From JBBQWZ01 sp038210135 (lineage in GTDB: Bacteria; Acidobacteriota; Terriglobia; Bryobacterales; Bryobacteraceae), in NCBI GenBank assembly GCA_038210135.1, contig JBBQWZ010000035.1:11933-75932 (forward strand): a stretch of DNA of 64,000 nucleotides, given 5' to 3'. A program made the position numbers and the translations under genes. Of the stretch, positions 34,377 through 44,005 are shown one piece after another (position 1 is the first letter of the stretch; every line of letters starts with the position of its first letter). The notes under the pieces are model-generated. The model saw nothing but the letters and a program-made list of their open reading frames with translations. It ran no database searches and was not told the DNA's origin.

Positions 34377-34520
34377 TGATGGACCGAGCGGACGGCGGCT
34401 GTCAAAGTTTCTCGAGGAAACTCTTTCGCCCGCACCGACATCTAGGCAAGGAGAAATAACTGACGGGCGGCCTTAATCCGCGCACGCGGTGATACTCTTT
34501 TTGAAATAGGAGGAACAACG

Positions 34521-35003
34521 ATGTCAGCACGCAAACTGAGCGCGCCGGAGATCCATCAGGCGATGCGGGTTTTTGAAAATACGATTCCCTACGACAAGAT
34601 CGCGATGACTGGCAGCAGCGGCATCGGGGACCGGCCGTTCACCTTGCCGAATCCGTGGCCGTGGGATTGGGAAAACTATGACATCAACTTCGGTTCGCAG
34701 GCCTCGTGGGATTTAAAGATGAAGAAGTACGGCGTCAATTATTACTGGGAGACGCTGATTCACGAGCTGGTTCACGTGTGGCAGGGCTATAACGGCTCCT
34801 GGGCGGGCGGCTATATTTTCAATTCGATGTGGCATCAGGTGGTGGATAAAGATGCGTACGCTTATAAGACCGGCCAAGCGTGGAATACGTACGGCGTCGA
34901 GCAGCAGGCGCATATCGTCGAGGACTGGTACGCGGGGGGATGCCTGATTACAGACGATCGGTTTCCCTATATTCGCGACCACATCCGGCAGCGGAATCCA
35001 TAG
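34521..35003 (+). CDS. HExxH metallopeptidase-like protein resembling 'Vgr-related' family
   Basis: A 160-residue protein without a signal peptide. It has a zinc-binding HELVHVWQ (81-88) and a candidate third ligand in YGVEQQAHIVEDWYAGG (Glu127 or a nearby residue). The combination of HE-x-VHVWQ with a downstream EQQA-x-IVED is shared with the 'Vgr related protein' family, which is found near type VI or contractile injection genes, and with DUF4157-like domains. It could be an effector, a self-processing protease or a housekeeping enzyme. It overlaps no gene and is followed 4 bp later by a small lipoprotein gene. It starts at ATG with aggaggaac upstream. No injection-system genes are in the window. 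Confidence 0.72.
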   Translation: MSARKLSAPEIHQAMRVFENTIPYDKIAMTGSSGIGDRPFTLPNPWPWDWENYDINFGSQASWDLKMKKYGVNYYWETLIHELVHVWQGYNGSWAGGYIFNSMWHQVVDKDAYAYKTGQAWNTYGVEQQAHIVEDWYAGGCLITDDRFPYIRDHIRQRNP

Positions 35004-35007
35004 CTAT

Positions 35008-35355
35008 ATGCGGCGCCAACGCTTTGCCTTTACGATGGTCCTTTTTGCGTGTGGCTGGAGTTGTACGCCTCCGGGAAAAGGAGAGAAGGCGGAGGCGGGA
35101 TACGCATCGGCGAAGCCTGTGATTGCGGCTTTGGAGGCGTATCGCGCGAAGAATAATGAATATCCGGCGAAGTTAGGGGATTTGATTCCGGAGGGTGCGG
35201 CGCGGACTTCGGACGGCCAGCCGGTGGCGGAGTTTTTTGAATATTCGAAAATGGGGGCGAGCTACCGGATGCTGTTCAAGTACACGGGTCCGGGAATGAA
35301 TCGCTGCGTGTACACGCCGGAAGCGGCGAAGTGGGAGTGTTCGGGGTATCAGTAG
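35008..35355 (+). CDS. Small lipoprotein-like protein with pilin-type helix
   Basis: A 115-residue protein with a hydrophobic N-terminus and a plausible lipobox (VLFAC, 11-15). The segment YASAKPVIAALEAYRAKNNEYPAKLGDL resembles the periplasmic part of type II secretion pseudopilins (ALExYxxxxxxYP), but the pilin processing motif is absent. The C-terminal part (about 75-115) is beta-rich with two Cys. The start is 4 bp after the metallopeptidase stop, so they are probably co-transcribed. Function is unknown. Confidence 0.65.
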   Translation: MRRQRFAFTMVLFACGWSCTPPGKGEKAEAGYASAKPVIAALEAYRAKNNEYPAKLGDLIPEGAARTSDGQPVAEFFEYSKMGASYRMLFKYTGPGMNRCVYTPEAAKWECSGYQ

Positions 35356-35421
35356 GGCGAAGGCACTCGGTCGAAAATCAACGTCGTCGATTGACCTTCG
35401 CGAGTCCACGGCCATGAGAAA

Positions 35422-35808
35422 ATGAAAGCAGTTATGAGTTCCGCCGCCGCGACGCCTGCTACTGAGCCTGAGCATATCGCGATCTCGAAGTCGAAAGGCA
35501 TCAAGATCGATTGGAAGGATTCGCATCGAAGCGATTATCCGCTGGGGTATTTGCGCGATGAGTGTCCGTGCGCGACCTGCACGGGGGCGCATGGTACGGT
35601 TCCGGAGAAGACCAACTATGGTAAGGCGGAGGCGGAGCCGTTTCCGATGTTCAAGCCGACTTTAAAGATGTTGAACATCGAGCCGGTGGGACACTATGCG
35701 ATCCGGATCGCGTGGAGCGACGGGCACGGGTCGGGGATTTACTCGTTCGATCATTTGCGGAAGATTTGTCCTTGTGCGGAGTGCAAGGCGGCTCGGACTC
35801 GCGAGTAG
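35422..35808 (+). CDS. DUF971 domain protein (gamma-butyrobetaine hydroxylase-like N-terminal domain)
   Basis: A 128-residue protein that consists of one DUF971 domain (about 20-125). It carries two CPCxxC motifs, CPCATC (48-53) and CPCAEC (116-121), and the family pattern IKIDWKDSHRSDYPLGYLRDECPCATC at the first. DUF971 occurs alone in bacteria or fused to gamma-butyrobetaine hydroxylase in eukaryotes, and in bacteria it often neighbours Fe-S and Mrp proteins. The six Cys suggest metal binding. Start is ATG 35422 or the in-frame ATG at 35434. Confidence 0.85.
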   Translation: MKAVMSSAAATPATEPEHIAISKSKGIKIDWKDSHRSDYPLGYLRDECPCATCTGAHGTVPEKTNYGKAEAEPFPMFKPTLKMLNIEPVGHYAIRIAWSDGHGSGIYSFDHLRKICPCAECKAARTRE

Positions 35809-35865
35809 GCGGGTCGCCTTCCTGGTTCAAGACGAGGGCGTCACTAGAATTAGAAAGCGCGATCT

Positions 35866-35929
35866 TGTGCACAGGCCGAGAGGCCTATGCCACCTATTTT
35901 GGATGCACAGGCCGGAGGCCTATGCCACT
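35866..35929 (+). repeat. Two copies of the palindromic aggccggaggcct repeat
   Basis: Copies at about 35868-35893 (aggccgagaggcct) and 35902-35928 (aggccggaggcct), each followed by atgccac. They are spaced about 34 bp apart, in the same orientation as the copy at 20415-20440. Confidence 0.85.
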
Positions 35930-35939
35930 GGGATGCCAC

Positions 35940-36923
35940 TTACAGTAGGCGGAAATTGACTTCGATGGTGGCTTGGACGGGGACGGCTTTGCCGTCTTTC
36001 ATGCCTGGCTTAAAGCGCCACTTCTCTACGGCTTCGATGGCTTTCTGATCGAGGCCCAGTCCTAAGGAGCGGATGACTTTCAGGTCGCGGGCGTGCCCTT
36101 TTTCGTCTACGACGATAGCCAGGACGACGGTGCCCTGCCACTTGGCTTTGCGGGCTTCTTCGGAATATTCGGGCTCGACTTTGAGGAGCACCGCCGGAGC
36201 GGAAACGCCTCCGCCGATGCGATACGCTCCGCCGCCGAAACCGCCGCCGGAGCCGGGGCCGACACCGGCACCTTTGCCGGAACCGACTCCGCCGCCGCTG
36301 CCGCTACCGATGCCGCCACCGAAACCGGAGCCGTTCGACGGGATGCCGAATTTCGACATCGGATCGCCGAAGTTAGGCGCCTGGATGTTGGGGATGGAAT
36401 CCGGAGCGACGATGGTGGGCTCCATGGGGAGCTTGGGGTTTTCGTTGTTCAGCACGGCGGAGGGCGGCACGAATTGCTTGGGCGCTACGCGCGGGAGCTT
36501 GCCTTTGCTGGCCGGGAGGGGGGAACGATCGCCGCCGCCACCGCCGCCACCCATAGCCTGCTTCTGCGGGGGTTTCTGGGCGATATAAGGAGAAATATCA
36601 GGCGCGATCAGAGTGACGGTGTCTTTTACCACCTTCTGCACGGTCTTGTTCGTTGTAATGAAAATGGCGAGGCCAATGATCGCGCAATGGACCAGCAAAG
36701 AGGTTACGCCGGCACGGCTTTCCTGACCTGCCGTCAGGCCCCACATCGACTCGACGGCGACTGGTTTCGAGGTCAGTTCGAGCGGCGGAAGCTTCGGTGG
36801 ATTGACAGCCTCTTTGATACTCGAGAGGAAGGTCTTGTACCATGGCGTCTCCACACCTTCAATAAGAAGGTGACTGAGGTGATCATCCGGACCACTGTAG
36901 TTCGGCAAATTGCTGGCAGCCAC
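35940..36923 (-). CDS. Energy transducer TonB
   Basis: A 327-residue inner-membrane protein. An ~70-residue cytoplasmic N-terminus is followed by a single TM (about 72-92). A Pro/Gly-rich periplasmic linker (about 110-240) includes the glycine-only tracts GGGGGGG and a long Gly/Ser/Pro run. A TonB C-terminal domain (about 235-327) has VEPEYSEEARKAKWQGTVVL, VDEKGHARDLKVIRSLG and AIEAVEKWRFKPG. TonB passes proton-motive force to outer-membrane receptors such as the one at 10282-13686. No exbB/exbD is adjacent. The start is GTG with ggagtaaatc upstream. The repeats 35866-35929 lie just before its 3' end. Confidence 0.88.
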   Translation of the reverse strand: MAASNLPNYSGPDDHLSHLLIEGVETPWYKTFLSSIKEAVNPPKLPPLELTSKPVAVESMWGLTAGQESRAGVTSLLVHCAIIGLAIFITTNKTVQKVVKDTVTLIAPDISPYIAQKPPQKQAMGGGGGGGDRSPLPASKGKLPRVAPKQFVPPSAVLNNENPKLPMEPTIVAPDSIPNIQAPNFGDPMSKFGIPSNGSGFGGGIGSGSGGGVGSGKGAGVGPGSGGGFGGGAYRIGGGVSAPAVLLKVEPEYSEEARKAKWQGTVVLAIVVDEKGHARDLKVIRSLGLGLDQKAIEAVEKWRFKPGMKDGKAVPVQATIEVNFRLL

Positions 36924-37085
36924 GATTTACTCCGATCCCAAGTTCACTGTCATCGGCCACACGCTCGGAGCGTGTCGGGAATTCGCCTTACTTCTTTGAC
37001 GATCCCAGAGGGCCACGGGTTTCAAAGTTGGGATCTCTTCTTTCCCCAAAGTCTAACATATAGATCCGATGTGGTTTGCCGGGTT

Positions 37086-37745
37086 TCAAGATTGGAATTC
37101 CATTGAAAGTTGCAGAAAACTCTGTGTTTCGTTCCATAACTTGTCTTGGACATCGGTCAACTCATGGCCGGAATCCAATAGGACGAGTTTTGTGGAATCG
37201 GGGTGACGGCGGGCGAATTCTTCGGCATAACGGGGCGGGACTACGTCGTCGGCCGTGCCGTGCAAAATCAACGTGGGCTGGCTTACTTCGGGGTAATCTT
37301 CGTAGGAAGCGGCTTCCTCGATCAGCCGGTAGGAGATGGGGCGCATGGCGTTCGAGCCGTAATGGAACATATTGACGGAGCCCTGTTCCTTCCACTTGCG
37401 CATCCGCTCGTCGCCCATGGCTTCGCGCCAGCGACCGGGGAAGCCGAAAGCAGGGGCGAGTAGGACGAGCTTGGAGACCTGGTCGGGATGTCGGGCGGCG
37501 TAAAGGGCGGACAGATATCCGCCGAGGCTGGAGCCGAGGAGGACGACGTCGGGAGCGTCTTGCGCCTGACGCTCGATGACCTTCAATTGGGCTCCAACGG
37601 TGAGTGAGGTGAAGTCGCCTTCGTCGAGCTGAGGGATCCGGAGATCGAGTCCGAGTTGCTCGAAGTGCTGGCGAAAGAATTGGGCTTTCCGGGAGCTCGG
37701 CGAGGAAGCGAATCCGTGGAGGTAGATATAGCGGGGAGGCGTCAT
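37086..37745 (-). CDS. YqiA/UPF0227-type alpha/beta hydrolase
   Basis: A 219-residue cytoplasmic serine hydrolase. The nucleophile is Ser73 in GSSLGG (71-76), with Asp in LHGTADDVVPP (about 166) and His194 in DSGHELT. The opening YIYLHGFASSPSSRKAQFF is diagnostic of the YqiA/YcfP esterase family. These are broad-range short-chain esterases. The gene lies just upstream of a possible operon of unrelated proteins on the minus strand; no functional link is visible. Confidence 0.87.
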   Translation of the reverse strand: MTPPRYIYLHGFASSPSSRKAQFFRQHFEQLGLDLRIPQLDEGDFTSLTVGAQLKVIERQAQDAPDVVLLGSSLGGYLSALYAARHPDQVSKLVLLAPAFGFPGRWREAMGDERMRKWKEQGSVNMFHYGSNAMRPISYRLIEEAASYEDYPEVSQPTLILHGTADDVVPPRYAEEFARRHPDSTKLVLLDSGHELTDVQDKLWNETQSFLQLSMEFQS

Positions 37746-37774
37746 ATTGAGTTTTCGCGCTTTACGCTTGGGCG

Positions 37775-38695
37775 CTAGGGCTTGGGTTTCGCGGGGTCGT
37801 TAGGGATCGGCGCGGCATCGAACTTGATGTCGCTCGAGGCGCCGAAGCGGTGAAAGGGCTCGTACTCGATTTTGTTTTCGGCGATCAGGTCGGTGCCCTG
37901 CCACTCGCGATGTAAGGCGGAACTGGGCGCGATGACGCCGTGCGGGGTCATGACGTAGTTGACTACCAGCTCATCGCGGAATTGGACTTCGGCATCTTTG
38001 CGCTGGACCTTCATGATGATGCGCATTGGAAGATAGTCGGCCGCGCTGACCCACACTTCGCCGGAGGGCTTGAGACGCGTCACGCGATCGGGGTGGGCGG
38101 CATCGAAAATGGTCATGCGATCGGGTCCATCAAGTTGCTTATAGCTGAACATGTAGACGGGCTTGCCGTCGACGAACTGATTGCCGGCGAACAGGAATTC
38201 ATACTTTTCGATTTCACGGCGGGTGAAGAGCAGGATCATGGGGCCGAGATCGGTGACGGCTCCGCGGAGGCCGAGTTTTTCAAACTCGCGCAGCAGGCGG
38301 CGTTTGCGTTCGTCGTCGGTGCCTTTGACGGCTTTCGCCAGGTTGTCGAGGGCTTTGTCCGCTTTTTGAATTTCCCGATTGTCGGAGCGAATGGCCTGGC
38401 GGAATTCGTGGAGCGCTTCCCTGGATCCGGCGAAGGTGGAGAAGGCGTATTCGGAAACGATCTTGCGTGTCTGCCATTGCGAGGGCGGTTCCTTGAGGGC
38501 GTCGGGTCCAATGCGGGGTTTGAATCGCGAGGGCGGTTTGAGGGCGCGCTGCTCGAAGGTTTCGCGGGAGAGCAATTGGGGAGCGAGATTGGCGAAGGCC
38601 TCGGCTTCTTCAGACAGGCGGGCGGTCATGCGCTTGACGCGCTCGTCGGCTTGGGCGCAGGCGGCGAACAGGAGCGCTACGAGCAGGAGCCGCAT
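37775..38695 (-). CDS. Exported protein of unknown function
   Basis: A 306-residue protein with a signal peptide (1-17, ending ACAQAD). A helical, charged region (about 20-150) precedes a beta-rich domain (about 155-305) with YMFSYKQLDGPDRMTIFD and EVWVSAADYLPMRI, a pattern like outer-membrane lipoprotein-sorting (LolA/LolB-like) beta folds. I do not recognise the family. ATG 38695 is chosen because it opens the signal peptide; the longer start at 38788 is in non-conserved sequence. It lies downstream of the MFS transporter gene, separated by the cggtcgcggttcggtgct repeats. Confidence 0.7.
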   Translation of the reverse strand: MRLLLVALLFAACAQADERVKRMTARLSEEAEAFANLAPQLLSRETFEQRALKPPSRFKPRIGPDALKEPPSQWQTRKIVSEYAFSTFAGSREALHEFRQAIRSDNREIQKADKALDNLAKAVKGTDDERKRRLLREFEKLGLRGAVTDLGPMILLFTRREIEKYEFLFAGNQFVDGKPVYMFSYKQLDGPDRMTIFDAAHPDRVTRLKPSGEVWVSAADYLPMRIIMKVQRKDAEVQFRDELVVNYVMTPHGVIAPSSALHREWQGTDLIAENKIEYEPFHRFGASSDIKFDAAPIPNDPAKPKP

Positions 38696-38879
38696 GCCTT
38701 CAGGATGACATACGGAGTCTCTTAGAGGAGGTTCGGGTGCGTGTGAGATCGAGCGGAATCCCGCAATCGCTGGCGGAGTTATTAACACCGGAAGTCCCGT
38801 CGCTTACGCTCCGGGTTCAATCCGCGTGGGTGATTTAGAAAGCGCGGTCTTGCGGCTGGGCCTTGGGTGCTATTCGGGG

Positions 38880-38931
38880 GTCCGCTTCCTTACGGTCGCG
38901 GTTCGGTGCTGGACGGTCGCGGTTCGGTGCT
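38880..38931 (+). repeat. Dispersed cggtcgcggttcggtgct repeat, one and a half copies
   Basis: A full copy, gtccgcttccttacggtc plus gcggttcggtgct (38880-38910), is followed by a partial copy ggacggtcgcggttcggtgct (38911-38931). It lies in the intergenic gap between two minus-strand genes. Confidence 0.85.
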
Positions 38932-38944
38932 GGGCGAAACGGGT

Positions 38945-40156
38945 TTAGATTTCGGCTTTTTCGAAGCGGGGGCTTAGGTAGTGAATGATGCCGAGGGCGA
39001 TGAGGTACATGGCTCCGGCCACGACGAAGAGGGGGCCGTAGGCTCCGTGCGAGAAGTCGAGCCAATAGCCGACGGCGGGAGCGACGAGCATGCCGCCTAC
39101 GGCTCCGCCGAAACCGCCGAAGCCGACCACGGAGCCGACGGCGTGTTCGGGAAACAGGTCGGAGGCCATGGTGAAGAGATTCGCGGACCAGCCCTGGTGA
39201 GCGGCGGTGGCGATTCCGATCAAAGCGACTGCAACCCACAGATTATCCCCGAAATACGGGACGAAGACGACGGCGGTGACGCACAGGGCGCAGACCAACA
39301 TGGCGGTTTTACGCGCGCGGCTGACTTTCCAACCGATCTTCAGGAGATGCGACGAAAGCCATCCGCCACCGATGGAGCCGACGTCGGCCAGCAGATAAAC
39401 GGTGATGAGCGGCGCGCCGAGGTCGAGCAAATCGACCTTGTAGCTTTTGTTGAGGAAGCCGGGAAGCCAGTAGAGATAGAACCACCAGACAGGGTCGGTG
39501 AGGAACTTTCCGATGAGGAACGCCCAGGCCTGCGGCGTGCGGGCGAGTTTGAGGAAGGAGATCGCTGGAGCCTGCGCCGTGGTTCGTGCGGGCGGCTTCG
39601 GCATGATCAGGAACCAGAGTAGGATCCATAAAAGGCCGAGGGCTCCGGTGGCGAGGAAGGCGGATCGCCATCCGTAGTGGAGCGCGAGAAACGGAACCAT
39701 GACGGGGGCGACCAGAGCTCCGATGTTGGAACCGCTGTTGAAAATTCCGGTGGCGAGGGCGCGTTCTTTTTGCGGAAAGGTATCGGCGGTGGTGCGGATG
39801 GCGGCGGGGAAATTGGCGGCTTCGCCGAAGCCGAGCAGAAAGCGCGCGATGCCAAACTGCGTGGCGGATCCGGCGAGCGAGTGGCCCATCGCGGCAAGGC
39901 TCCAGACGAAAACTGCGAGCCCGTAGCCAAGGCGGGTTCCGATCCAATCGATGAGGCGGCCGGCGATGGGCATCATCGCGGCGTAGGCGGTTTGGAAGGC
40001 GAAGACGATCCAGCCGTAGTTGGCTTCGTTCCACCCGAGATCGTGTTCGAGGGTCGGCTTCAGGAGGCCGAGTACCTGGCGATCAATGTAGTTGATGGTG
40101 GTGGCGAAGAACAGGAGTCCGCAGATGTACCAGCGCAGGTTGGGCGAATTCCGCAA
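38945..40156 (-). CDS. MFS transporter, hexuronate (ExuT)-like
   Basis: A 403-residue, 12-TM major facilitator protein. The start resembles the anion:cation/hexuronate transporter subfamily: YICGLLFFATTINYIDRQVLG, GWNEANYGWIVFAFQ and RFLLGFGEAANFPAAI. It probably imports a sugar acid such as galacturonate or glucuronate by proton symport; the substrate is inferred from family only. The only start that gives a normal N-terminus is TTG 40156, with no clear ribosome binding site, so the true start is uncertain. No uronate-catabolism genes lie near. Confidence 0.8.
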   Translation of the reverse strand: MRNSPNLRWYICGLLFFATTINYIDRQVLGLLKPTLEHDLGWNEANYGWIVFAFQTAYAAMMPIAGRLIDWIGTRLGYGLAVFVWSLAAMGHSLAGSATQFGIARFLLGFGEAANFPAAIRTTADTFPQKERALATGIFNSGSNIGALVAPVMVPFLALHYGWRSAFLATGALGLLWILLWFLIMPKPPARTTAQAPAISFLKLARTPQAWAFLIGKFLTDPVWWFYLYWLPGFLNKSYKVDLLDLGAPLITVYLLADVGSIGGGWLSSHLLKIGWKVSRARKTAMLVCALCVTAVVFVPYFGDNLWVAVALIGIATAAHQGWSANLFTMASDLFPEHAVGSVVGFGGFGGAVGGMLVAPAVGYWLDFSHGAYGPLFVVAGAMYLIALGIIHYLSPRFEKAEI

Positions 40157-40351
40157 GGTATAAGGATATGCGAATTTTTTGCGGTTCGACTTGGGCGGTT
40201 CGTTTAACGCCGGAGAAGGGATGATTCAGCGGCGGCGAACGATGAGCGCCAGCTGGTGGTGTCGGCGTCCTTGGGTGCCATCTTCTTCACGTGGTCGGCA
40301 AAGATGGGCAGAGAACGATTCGGGGCGTTGCGCCAATGATAGGGAAGTGCC

Positions 40352-40379
40352 CGGCGTCCGGCTTGTCAGTCGGACGCCG
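40352..40379. other. GC-rich hairpin after the methyltransferase gene
   Basis: Stem cggcgtccg (40352-40360) with cggacgccg (40371-40379) lies just past the methyltransferase stop. No T-run follows in either direction, so it is not a standard terminator but may stop transcription or protect the RNA end. Confidence 0.4.
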
Positions 40380-40385
40380 AGGTTG

Positions 40386-41129
40386 TCAGCGTTTCCGCTG
40401 CGCGACCATGACGAGCCGCGGGGAACGAAGTTGATAGGGCGATGCATCGGACATTTCGCCGAGGATCGCATCGATCGAGAATCCGGCCGCTTCAAGCAAG
40501 CGGCGGATTTCGGAGACGGTCATCACGTAGTGGGAAGACGAGCGGGTTTCCGAGATTCCGGCGCGCTCGAAGGTGTAGTCGATGTCGAGCCGGCTGTCGG
40601 TGGCGTCGTAGTTAGTGACGCTGCGAACGGTAATTTCACCGACCTCCATTTCACGACCGGGCAGAAGCGTGGGCAGGATGGACTCGGCGGCCATTCCGGA
40701 TTCGAGAACGAAACGGCAGCCGGGTTTGAGTGTGCGATGAATGGCAGCGACAAATTCAACGGCACCGGCGGGCGACATGTAGCCGAAGCTATTACCGCAA
40801 CAGTAGGCGCCGTCAAACTCCTGCTCGTACGGCAGGTCGCGCATGTCGGACAGCCGGAGTTGGATGGCGAGCGAGCCCGCGTCCCACTTCGTGGCGGCCA
40901 GGCACTCGTCGGAAATATCGACGCCGGTCATCTCGAAGCCGCGTTTCGCAAGCGGAATCAAGTGGCGGCCGGTGCCGCAGGGAACGTCGAGGAGCTTGCG
41001 GCCTGAATCGGCCGTAAGGGTCTTGGCCAGAAAATCGACTTCGGCGTCGGTGTAGGACTGGGGGAGCGCGGTGCGCCAGAAGTCCACCGCGATGCCGCGG
41101 AAAAAGGTGTTGTACCAAACTGGTTTCAA
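40386..41129 (-). CDS. Class I SAM-dependent methyltransferase
   Basis: A 247-residue protein with the SAM-binding motif I LLDVPCGTGRHLIPLA (about 46-61), an acidic residue in VDIS (70-73) and a motif-II-like EFDGAYCCGNSFGYM (about 105-119). It transfers a methyl group from SAM to an unknown substrate. The start is TTG at 41129, supported by the ribosome binding site ggagaga 6 bp upstream. It lies upstream of the MFS gene on the same strand, with 229 bp and a hairpin between, so it is likely a separate unit. Confidence 0.85.
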   Translation of the reverse strand: MKPVWYNTFFRGIAVDFWRTALPQSYTDAEVDFLAKTLTADSGRKLLDVPCGTGRHLIPLAKRGFEMTGVDISDECLAATKWDAGSLAIQLRLSDMRDLPYEQEFDGAYCCGNSFGYMSPAGAVEFVAAIHRTLKPGCRFVLESGMAAESILPTLLPGREMEVGEITVRSVTNYDATDSRLDIDYTFERAGISETRSSSHYVMTVSEIRRLLEAAGFSIDAILGEMSDASPYQLRSPRLVMVAQRKR

Positions 41130-41333
41130 TGGAATCTCTCCGGTAAATCAATACGCAGGATGGGCCACACGCGCGCAAAGGCGCGTCACAGCGTGGCAGG
41201 GAAGGGCCGCGCGGAGAGTCAGGTTATCGGACGGCAGAGTACATCAAAGGCTCGACGATCAGATTAGCATGCGGCACGCATTGACAGTGATTGAAAGCGT
41301 CTGACATACTCCCGGTGTTTAGAGGAGAGCAAC

Positions 41334-42554
41334 GTGATTCGATTTGTTGGTTCGCTGATTCTGATGGCGGCGATGTGTTTGAGCGGGCAGGTGGTGGTGC
41401 TCGAGACTTCGACGGTGCTCGATGGGCGCGGCGGAACGCTGAAGGACAAGCGCATCGTGATTCGCGACGGCAAGATCGAGAGCATCGGGTCGGCGGCGAT
41501 TCCGGGTGGAGCGATCGTTTACGATTTGCGCGGACTCACGGTGACGCCGGGTTGGATCGATACGCACGTCCATATCACGTGGCACTTCAACGAAGAAGGC
41601 CGTTACGAAGCGGGCGGACGGAACAGCAAAGAAACTGCGGCGCAGGCGGCGTTGTACGCGGCGGCGAATGCGTGGAACACGCTCGAGGGCGGGTTCACGA
41701 CGGTGCAGAGCGTGGGGTCACCGCAGGATAAAGATCTACGCGACTTCATCAACCGGGGCGTGATTGCGGGTCCGCGTATTCTGACTTCGCTGCGGCAGAT
41801 CAATGAGAATTCGGGGACGCCCGAGAAGATTCGCGAATTGGTGCGGCAATTCAAGGCGGAGGGCGCCGACGTTGTGAAGATGTTCGCGACGAAGAGCATT
41901 CGCGACGGCGGGGATCAGACCATGACGACGGAACAGATCCAGGCGGCGTGCGGCGAAGCGAAGGCGTTGGGCTTGCGGACTCTGGTGCACGCACACGCGT
42001 CCGGCGGGGCGCGGGCGGCGATCGAAGCCGGGTGCACGGCGATTGAGCACGGAACGTTTCTCGATGACGCCACGCTCTCTCTGATGAAAGCGCGCGGAAC
42101 GTATTTCGATCCGAATTTTTTGGTGATCAACAATTACCTGGAGAACAAACCGAAGTTTTTGGGGATCGGGAATTACACCGAGGAAGGATTCGCGTCGATG
42201 GAGAAGGCGCTGCCGGTGCGCGGCAAAGTACTGCAAATGGCGATCGCGAAGAAGGTGAAGGTAGTGCTGGGCACGGACGCGGTGGCGGGAGCGCATGGAA
42301 GGAATCGCGAAGAGTTCATTTACCGTGTGAACGAGGGCAAGCAGAATCCGATGGATGCGATTGTGAGCGGCACGTCGCTGGCAGCGGAATCACTTGGACT
42401 CGGCGACCAGATCGGATCGGTTGCGGTTGGCTATCAGGCTGATTTTGTCGCGGTGGATGGCGATCCGGTGAAGGACATCACTACGGTACGCAGGGTGGTG
42501 TTCGTGATGAAGGGCGGCAAGGTCTATCGCAATCAGGCGGTGACGGCGAAGTAA
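41334..42554 (+). CDS. Exported metal-dependent amidohydrolase (imidazolonepropionase-like)
   Basis: A 406-residue protein with a signal peptide (1-18). It has the amidohydrolase metal site: HVH in IDTHVH (His78, His80), a likely bridging Lys182 in VVKMFAT, His219/His221 in LVHAHASGG, His239 in AIEHGTF and Asp315 in LGTDAVAG. The family includes imidazolonepropionase-like prolidases and lactonases; here the protein is exported, so a periplasmic hydrolase of a cyclic amide or dipeptide is likely. Start is GTG 41334 with ggagagcaac upstream. It ends exactly where the convergent DUF1501 gene ends. Confidence 0.87.
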   Translation: MIRFVGSLILMAAMCLSGQVVVLETSTVLDGRGGTLKDKRIVIRDGKIESIGSAAIPGGAIVYDLRGLTVTPGWIDTHVHITWHFNEEGRYEAGGRNSKETAAQAALYAAANAWNTLEGGFTTVQSVGSPQDKDLRDFINRGVIAGPRILTSLRQINENSGTPEKIRELVRQFKAEGADVVKMFATKSIRDGGDQTMTTEQIQAACGEAKALGLRTLVHAHASGGARAAIEAGCTAIEHGTFLDDATLSLMKARGTYFDPNFLVINNYLENKPKFLGIGNYTEEGFASMEKALPVRGKVLQMAIAKKVKVVLGTDAVAGAHGRNREEFIYRVNEGKQNPMDAIVSGTSLAAESLGLGDQIGSVAVGYQADFVAVDGDPVKDITTVRRVVFVMKGGKVYRNQAVTAK

Positions 42555-44003
<1,449 letters not shown>

Positions 44004-44005
44004 GG

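Noticed and set aside
40204..40363. Minus-strand 53-codon stretch between the methyltransferase and MFS genes (contains SLPIFADHVKKMAPKDAD)
   Set aside because: Looks somewhat protein-like but has no start codon except near its end and no recognised homologue; possibly a remnant.
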